Source: Ferruginibacter sp. (GTDB taxonomy: Bacteria > Bacteroidota > Bacteroidia > Chitinophagales > Chitinophagaceae). Taken from it: 64,000 nucleotides of DNA. Positions 59,830 through 64,000 of the stretch are shown here, piece after piece; within the stretch, counting starts at the first letter, position 1; every line of letters begins with the position of its first letter. Below the pieces are notes generated by a model. The model was not told the DNA's origin. It did not search any database and worked only from the letters and a program-made list of their open reading frames with translations. The stretch covers positions 62,001 through 126,000 of the forward strand of contig JAQBNH010000008.1 of NCBI GenBank assembly GCA_028288705.1. The letters run 5' to 3'. The translations under genes were made by a program, and so were the position numbers.

Positions 59830-62334
59830 ATGGCCAGTAAAGTAAAATCAATTAAAGCGAACACGAAAGCTACAGAGTCGCTTAAGCAGGAAAAAGAGGA
59901 AACTGTTGAAGTGAAGCAACTCCTGAAGGATGAACGTACCCATAAAATCGCCGGGAGCCTTTGCATCCTGGTTTCGATCTTATTTTTTATCGCCTTTACT
60001 TCGTATTTATTCAGTTGGGATGAAGACCAGGATAAGGTTTTTAAGGAAGGCTACAAATTGTTATTAGGTACCGATACGAAAGTGGCCAACCTCATGGGAA
60101 CTTTCGGCGCGTTCATTTCACACTTTTTTATTTACAACGGATTCGGTGTAGCATCTTACCTCATATGCAGCTTGTTCTTTGTGATCGGCGTAAACCTTTT
60201 CTTCGGCAGAAAAATATTTTCTGTTGCCCGTAATATTAAATACCTGGTTGTGGGCTTGCCACTGCTGAGCATCACAGCTTCCGTTTTCCTAAAGGGTCAG
60301 CAATTTGCCTGGGGCGGCGCTGTTGGAGATATGTGCCGTGATTATTTATACCGCACGATCGGCCAGGTAGGAACGATCGGCCTGATTGCGGTGGGCTTTT
60401 TAGCTTACGTGATCTGGCGCTTCAATCCCTCCTTCAACCTCCCTGCAAAGAAACCACTGGCAGCCGATACGCCTGTAGTAGAAACAGCGGAAGAAGATGA
60501 ACGGGAAGAAGAGTCTGTTGAAACGGAAGAAATTTTTTCCGGCAATACGATGAAAGGCGCACCCGCAACACTAAACATTCCAAATCAGTCTCCGGTATTT
60601 GAACATAACCTGGAGATCGTTGAAAAAGAAGAGGCATCACCAATTAAGCCCGTTCCGGCTAAAAAAGCAGTTATAGAAGAACCGCCTTTTGTTCCAGATC
60701 CGGAAGTTGAATTTATCCCCGCGCCGGCTCCTGCAAAGTCTGTTATAGCCGGACTGGAGCTGGAGATAAAAACAGTTGAAAAAGTACCTGAAGAAGAAGC
60801 TGTTACTCCTGCGAAAGTCGCTCAGATGAAACCTTACGATCCGATCCTCGACTTACGTGATTATAAATTCCCATCGCTGGAACTATTGGAAAATCATGGG
60901 AGTGAAAAGATCGTACAGGATCCTGCGGAACTGGAAACGAACAAAAATCAGATCATCAGCACACTAAAAAATTACGATATCAATATTCAGAAGATATCGG
61001 CTACTGTTGGTCCTACAGTTACTTTATACGAAATCATACCGGCCGCGGGTGTACGCATTTCGCGGATCAAAAACCTGGAAGATGATATCGCCCTTAGCCT
61101 CGCCGCTTTAGGCATCAGGATTATCGCGCCGATTCCAGGCAAGGGAACGATCGGTATCGAAGTTCCGAACGCCAAGAAAACGATTGTGAGCATGAAGACC
61201 CTACTCAGCTCAGAGAAATTTGTAAAAAATATGTTCTCGCTGCCCATTGCGATTGGTAAAAGAATCGATAATGAGAATTTCATTGTTGACCTGGCGAGCA
61301 TGCCGCATTTGCTGATGGCAGGGGCTACAGGCCAGGGTAAATCTGTCGGACTTAATGCGATCCTTGTTTCACTCCTGTACAGTAAACATCCCTCGCAATT
61401 AAAATTTGTGCTGGTAGATCCGAAGAAAGTGGAGTTAAGCATTTACAAAACGATCGAAAAACATTTCCTGGCAAAACTTCCGGGTGAAGAGGAAGCCATC
61501 ATCACAGATACAAAAAAAGTCGTTCATACACTGAATGCAATGTGTATCGAAATGGATAACCGGTACGACCTGCTAAAAGAAGCCGGTTGCCGGAATATTC
61601 GCGAGTACAACGAAAAATTTGTGGCGCGTAAACTGAACCCTGAAAAAGGCCACCAGTTCCTGCCATTTATTGTATTGGTGGTAGATGAGTTTGCCGATTT
61701 GATCATGACTGCAGGGAAAGAAGTGGAAATGCCTATCGCGCGATTGGCCCAGCTTGCACGTGCAATCGGGATTCACCTGATCATTGCCACACAACGCCCT
61801 TCGGTAAATATTATCACGGGCACGATCAAGGCGAATTTCCCTGCGAGAATCGCTTTTAAAGTGAGCAGTAAAATTGACAGCCGTACGATCTTAGATGCGG
61901 GCGGTGCAGAACAGTTAATCGGGAAAGGTGATATGCTGATCAGTTATAACGGGGAGATCGTGCGCCTCCAATGTGCGTTTGTGGATACGCCTGAAGTAGA
62001 TAAGATCGTCGATTTTATCGGCGACCAGCGCGGATATGCGCAGGCATTTTTATTACCCGAATACGTGGATGAAAAGGATATGGATGGAAAAGATTTTGAC
62101 GTGAACGATAAAGATGCATTGTTTGAAGATGCGGCGCGCCTGATCGTTAGCAGCCAGAGTGGTTCAACATCTTTGATCCAGCGACGCATGAAACTCGGTT
62201 ATAACCGCGCCGGGCGACTCATGGACCAGCTGGAAGCAGCAGGAATCGTTGGTGCGAGCCAGGGAAGCAAGGTGCGAGATGTGCTGATAAAAACGGATGC
62301 TGACCTGCAGCAATACCTGGATTCAATGGGATAA
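59830..62334 (+). CDS. ftsK: DNA translocase FtsK/SpoIIIE
   Basis: 834 residues from the ATG at 59830 (a TTG three codons earlier falls inside the promoter motif). Four transmembrane segments in the first 200 residues are followed by an acidic, Pro/Glu-rich linker (about 215-330). The motor domain has Walker A GATGQGKS near residue 497, Walker B FIVLVVDEFADL and the IATQRPS motif. The C-terminal gamma winged helix (SLIQRRMKLGYNRAGRLMDQLE) reads polarity sequences on DNA. It moves chromosome termini through the division septum. pth follows 37 bp downstream. Confidence 0.95.
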   Translation: MASKVKSIKANTKATESLKQEKEETVEVKQLLKDERTHKIAGSLCILVSILFFIAFTSYLFSWDEDQDKVFKEGYKLLLGTDTKVANLMGTFGAFISHFFIYNGFGVASYLICSLFFVIGVNLFFGRKIFSVARNIKYLVVGLPLLSITASVFLKGQQFAWGGAVGDMCRDYLYRTIGQVGTIGLIAVGFLAYVIWRFNPSFNLPAKKPLAADTPVVETAEEDEREEESVETEEIFSGNTMKGAPATLNIPNQSPVFEHNLEIVEKEEASPIKPVPAKKAVIEEPPFVPDPEVEFIPAPAPAKSVIAGLELEIKTVEKVPEEEAVTPAKVAQMKPYDPILDLRDYKFPSLELLENHGSEKIVQDPAELETNKNQIISTLKNYDINIQKISATVGPTVTLYEIIPAAGVRISRIKNLEDDIALSLAALGIRIIAPIPGKGTIGIEVPNAKKTIVSMKTLLSSEKFVKNMFSLPIAIGKRIDNENFIVDLASMPHLLMAGATGQGKSVGLNAILVSLLYSKHPSQLKFVLVDPKKVELSIYKTIEKHFLAKLPGEEEAIITDTKKVVHTLNAMCIEMDNRYDLLKEAGCRNIREYNEKFVARKLNPEKGHQFLPFIVLVVDEFADLIMTAGKEVEMPIARLAQLARAIGIHLIIATQRPSVNIITGTIKANFPARIAFKVSSKIDSRTILDAGGAEQLIGKGDMLISYNGEIVRLQCAFVDTPEVDKIVDFIGDQRGYAQAFLLPEYVDEKDMDGKDFDVNDKDALFEDAARLIVSSQSGSTSLIQRRMKLGYNRAGRLMDQLEAAGIVGASQGSKVRDVLIKTDADLQQYLDSMG

Positions 62335-62371
62335 AAAAATTTGCACAGGCGCTCGCCTTACAATAATACTA

Positions 62372-62953
62372 ATGTCGAAATTTTTAATAGTTGGCCTGGG
62401 GAATATCGGTAATGAATATTCCGATACGCGGCATAACATCGGGTTTGATGTGGTGAATGCATTTGTTACAAAGCATGGCGGCACTTTTTCTTCCGATCGC
62501 CTCGCCTTTAGGGCAGAAGTGAAATGGAAAGGCAAAGTTTTCGTATGTATCTGCCCAACAACCTACATGAACCTCAGTGGGCGGGCCTTTCGCTATTGGC
62601 TGGAAAAAGAAAAGGTTCCGCTTGAAAATACCCTCACTATTGTGGACGACCTTGCCCTGCCCTTGGAAAAACTGCGTTTACGGAGCAGCGGTAGTGATGC
62701 CGGGCATAACGGTCTTAAGGATATCCAGAATATTATGGGCACCGATGTATACCCAAAATTGCGCTTCGGAATCGGTAACCGCTTTTCGAAGGGAATGCAG
62801 GCAGAATTTGTATTAGGCAAATGGACACGGGATGAAATACCGTTAGTACGCACGAAGATCAACAAGTGCGTGGAAATTATAGAAAGTTATGCCAGCCTCG
62901 GTATCGAACGAACGATGAGCCAGGTGAACAACTTAAGCATCAGTGCAGACTAG
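62372..62953 (+). CDS. pth: peptidyl-tRNA hydrolase
   Basis: 193 residues from the ATG at 62372; a frame from 62297 overlaps ftsK and is rejected. Conserved parts: LIVGLGNIGNEYSDTRHNIGF with the catalytic His, PTTYMNLSG with Asn, DDLALPL, and SDAGHNGLKDI. It frees tRNA from dropped-off peptidyl-tRNA. Normal length. It probably belongs to the ftsK transcript. Confidence 0.94.
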   Translation: MSKFLIVGLGNIGNEYSDTRHNIGFDVVNAFVTKHGGTFSSDRLAFRAEVKWKGKVFVCICPTTYMNLSGRAFRYWLEKEKVPLENTLTIVDDLALPLEKLRLRSSGSDAGHNGLKDIQNIMGTDVYPKLRFGIGNRFSKGMQAEFVLGKWTRDEIPLVRTKINKCVEIIESYASLGIERTMSQVNNLSISAD

Positions 62954-63037
62954 CTTTTGAAATGTATATTGTTTTTATTATTTGTTTTTCTTTATTTTCG
63001 TAACCCTAAAGCCCCTAAACTTTTCAAATCGCGGAGA

Positions 63038-63649
63038 ATGAAGATTATTTGTATCGGTCGGAATTACGCTGAACATGCTAAAGAACTTGGTAATGACATA
63101 CCGGAGGAGCCGGTTATATTTATGAAACCTAAGAGTGCATTGTTACAGGCCCATACGCCATTCTATTACCCGGAATTTACGAACGAATTGCATTACGAAG
63201 GTGAACTGGTTTTGCGCGTTAGCAAAAACGGGAAATATATCCAGGAAAGACACGCCGGAAACTATTATAACGGTATCACTGTCGGAATAGATTTTACGGC
63301 ACGAGATATCCAGGACGAATGTAAAAAGAAAGGCCTACCATGGGAGAAAGCAAAAGCATTTGATAACTCCGCGGCGGTTGGTAAATTCATCGACATCACT
63401 CCGGAAATTAAAAAGAACAATATTAATTTCAGCCTGCTGAAAAATAAAGAAGTCGTTCAAAAAGCAAATTCTTCCGAGATGATCTTTTCTTTCGACAGCA
63501 TCATTTCACATATTTCAAATTATTTCTCCTTGAATATCGGCGACTTGATTTTTACAGGTACACCTGCTGGTGTTGGTGAAGTGGTGGTTGGGGATGAACT
63601 TGAACTATTTTTCGAAGATAAAAGCTTACTAAGCCTGGAAATTAAATAA
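63038..63649 (+). CDS. fumarylacetoacetate hydrolase-family enzyme
   Basis: 203 residues from the ATG at 63038, where homology starts (KIICIGRNYAEHAKELG). A longer frame from 62957 would add a hydrophobic stretch without family match. Metal-binding acidic residues are in YEGELV and DFTARD; LIFTGTPAGVGEV closes the domain. Short FAH-domain enzymes include acylpyruvases and oxaloacetate decarboxylases or tautomerases; which applies cannot be told. A terminator follows. Confidence 0.87.
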   Translation: MKIICIGRNYAEHAKELGNDIPEEPVIFMKPKSALLQAHTPFYYPEFTNELHYEGELVLRVSKNGKYIQERHAGNYYNGITVGIDFTARDIQDECKKKGLPWEKAKAFDNSAAVGKFIDITPEIKKNNINFSLLKNKEVVQKANSSEMIFSFDSIISHISNYFSLNIGDLIFTGTPAGVGEVVVGDELELFFEDKSLLSLEIK

Positions 63650-63669
63650 CAGCACTAACCGATTTTTCC

Positions 63670-63707
63670 TCCCCTTCCCAACAAACGAAGGGGATTTTCA
63701 TTTTTAG
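63670..63707 (+). terminator. terminator after the FAH-family gene
   Basis: TCCCCTTC (63670-63677) pairs with GAAGGGGA (63687-63694), loop 9 nt, followed by TTTTCATTTTT. Confidence 0.7.
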
Positions 63708-63772
63708 CCATTCATATAATTGCCATTGCAATTGCCTTGGCCAACACGTACATTTATTCTTAAACTACGCAT

Positions 63773-64000
63773 ATGAAAAATAAATTCCGATTGATGATCA
63801 TCCTGCTGACGGCGGTGTTCCCGGCACTGGCACAGGATCTTACGACAGTACCTGACGGCGGCAATAAGAAAGCATCCGTTAGCGAACGCATTGGCATAAC
63901 CGATGTCAGCCTGCATTACGACCGTCCGGCGGTGAAAGGCAGGGAAGGAAAAATCTGGGGCCAACTAGTTGCTTATGGTTTTTCTGATCCTGGATTCGGC
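63773..64000 (+). CDS. secreted DUF2911-like protein, 3' end cut by window
   Basis: The frame is open from the ATG at 63773 to the window end (76 codons). A signal peptide (KNKFRLMIILLTAVFPALAQ region) is followed by NKKASVSERIGITDVSLHYDRPAVKGREGKIWGQLV, which matches the start of DUF2911 domains (a DVSLHYSRPSVKGR-type segment). Function unknown; the C-terminal part is outside the window. Confidence 0.72.
   Translation, partial: MKNKFRLMIILLTAVFPALAQDLTTVPDGGNKKASVSERIGITDVSLHYDRPAVKGREGKIWGQLVAYGFSDPGFG

Noticed and set aside
1..64000. CRISPR arrays, insertion sequences, attachment sites and rRNA genes
   Set aside because: I saw no regularly spaced direct repeats, transposase or integrase-like proteins, or rRNA sequence; tRNA-Gln has no integrase or repeated tRNA fragment beside it.

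Overview
The window comes from a chromosome of a Bacteroidota bacterium, most likely a member of the Chitinophagaceae or a close relative; the family-level guess is inference. The phylum call rests on a SusC/SusD polysaccharide-utilisation locus, two kinds of type IX secretion C-terminal tails, an oxoamine synthase of the serine palmitoyltransferase type, DUF families typical of the phylum, and promoters of the TTTG-N19..22-TAnnTTTG kind. I see no mobile element, CRISPR array, rRNA or phage gene. Both ends cut genes: a cyanophycin synthetase at the left and a DUF2911-type secreted protein at the right.

Region by region: 1-2388 is cyanophycin synthetase, followed by tRNA-Gln with its own promoter and terminator. 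2735-4336 is a YceI plus SDR unit behind a CRP/FNR-like palindrome. 4524-22118 (perhaps to 22668) is an alpha-glucan (starch/maltodextrin) utilisation locus: MFS sugar transporter, SusA-like periplasmic amylase, a T9SS-exported GH13 enzyme, a Nudix-fold transcription factor with a degenerate catalytic box, SusC, SusD, two small accessory secreted proteins, a five-module SusE/F-like starch-binding lipoprotein, and a GH31 alpha-glucosidase. Four copies of a GTGTA-N5-TACAC palindrome sit in front of the three transcription units and nowhere else that I found; they are the likely operators of the Nudix-fold regulator. 22670-31427 holds a PafA-like phosphatase, serine palmitoyltransferase, a DUF6370-like protein, a VOC protein, an APC permease, a thioredoxin-like protein, UbiX, LolA and a DUF4407-type protein. 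31520-40881 carries MutS, a T9SS type B PKD protein, tryptophan 2,3-dioxygenase, a cysteine desulfurase, GlmM and a methyltransferase. 40911-46876 has two tandem LTA-synthase-like membrane phosphotransferases, divergent from a PAP2 phosphatase and a CNNM/CBS/CorC protein. 46873-50487 is a DUF6702 / HupE-UreJ / M1 peptidase group. The rest has an esterase, a MORN-like protein, a BNR/sortilin-like protein, a START-like protein, Mrp, a CarboxypepD_reg protein, shikimate kinase, DUF423, a 7TM-DISM histidine kinase, FtsK, peptidyl-tRNA hydrolase and a fumarylacetoacetate-hydrolase-family enzyme.

How the main locus would work (inference from family knowledge): the exported GH13 enzyme and the SusDEF surface proteins bind and nick alpha-glucan, SusC imports oligosaccharides, the SusA-like amylase and the GH31 alpha-glucosidase finish hydrolysis in the periplasm, and the MFS protein takes maltose or glucose into the cytoplasm. 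The Nudix-fold protein would sense a cytoplasmic sugar or sugar derivative and control all three units.

No wholly new system is evident. The points most worth a second look are the Nudix-regulator/operator set, the glycan-binding-like module shared between the exported amylase and a small secreted protein, promoter motifs so close to start codons that the mRNAs would be leaderless, the tandem LTA-synthase-like pair, and a leader with a possible small ORF before the sphingolipid gene.
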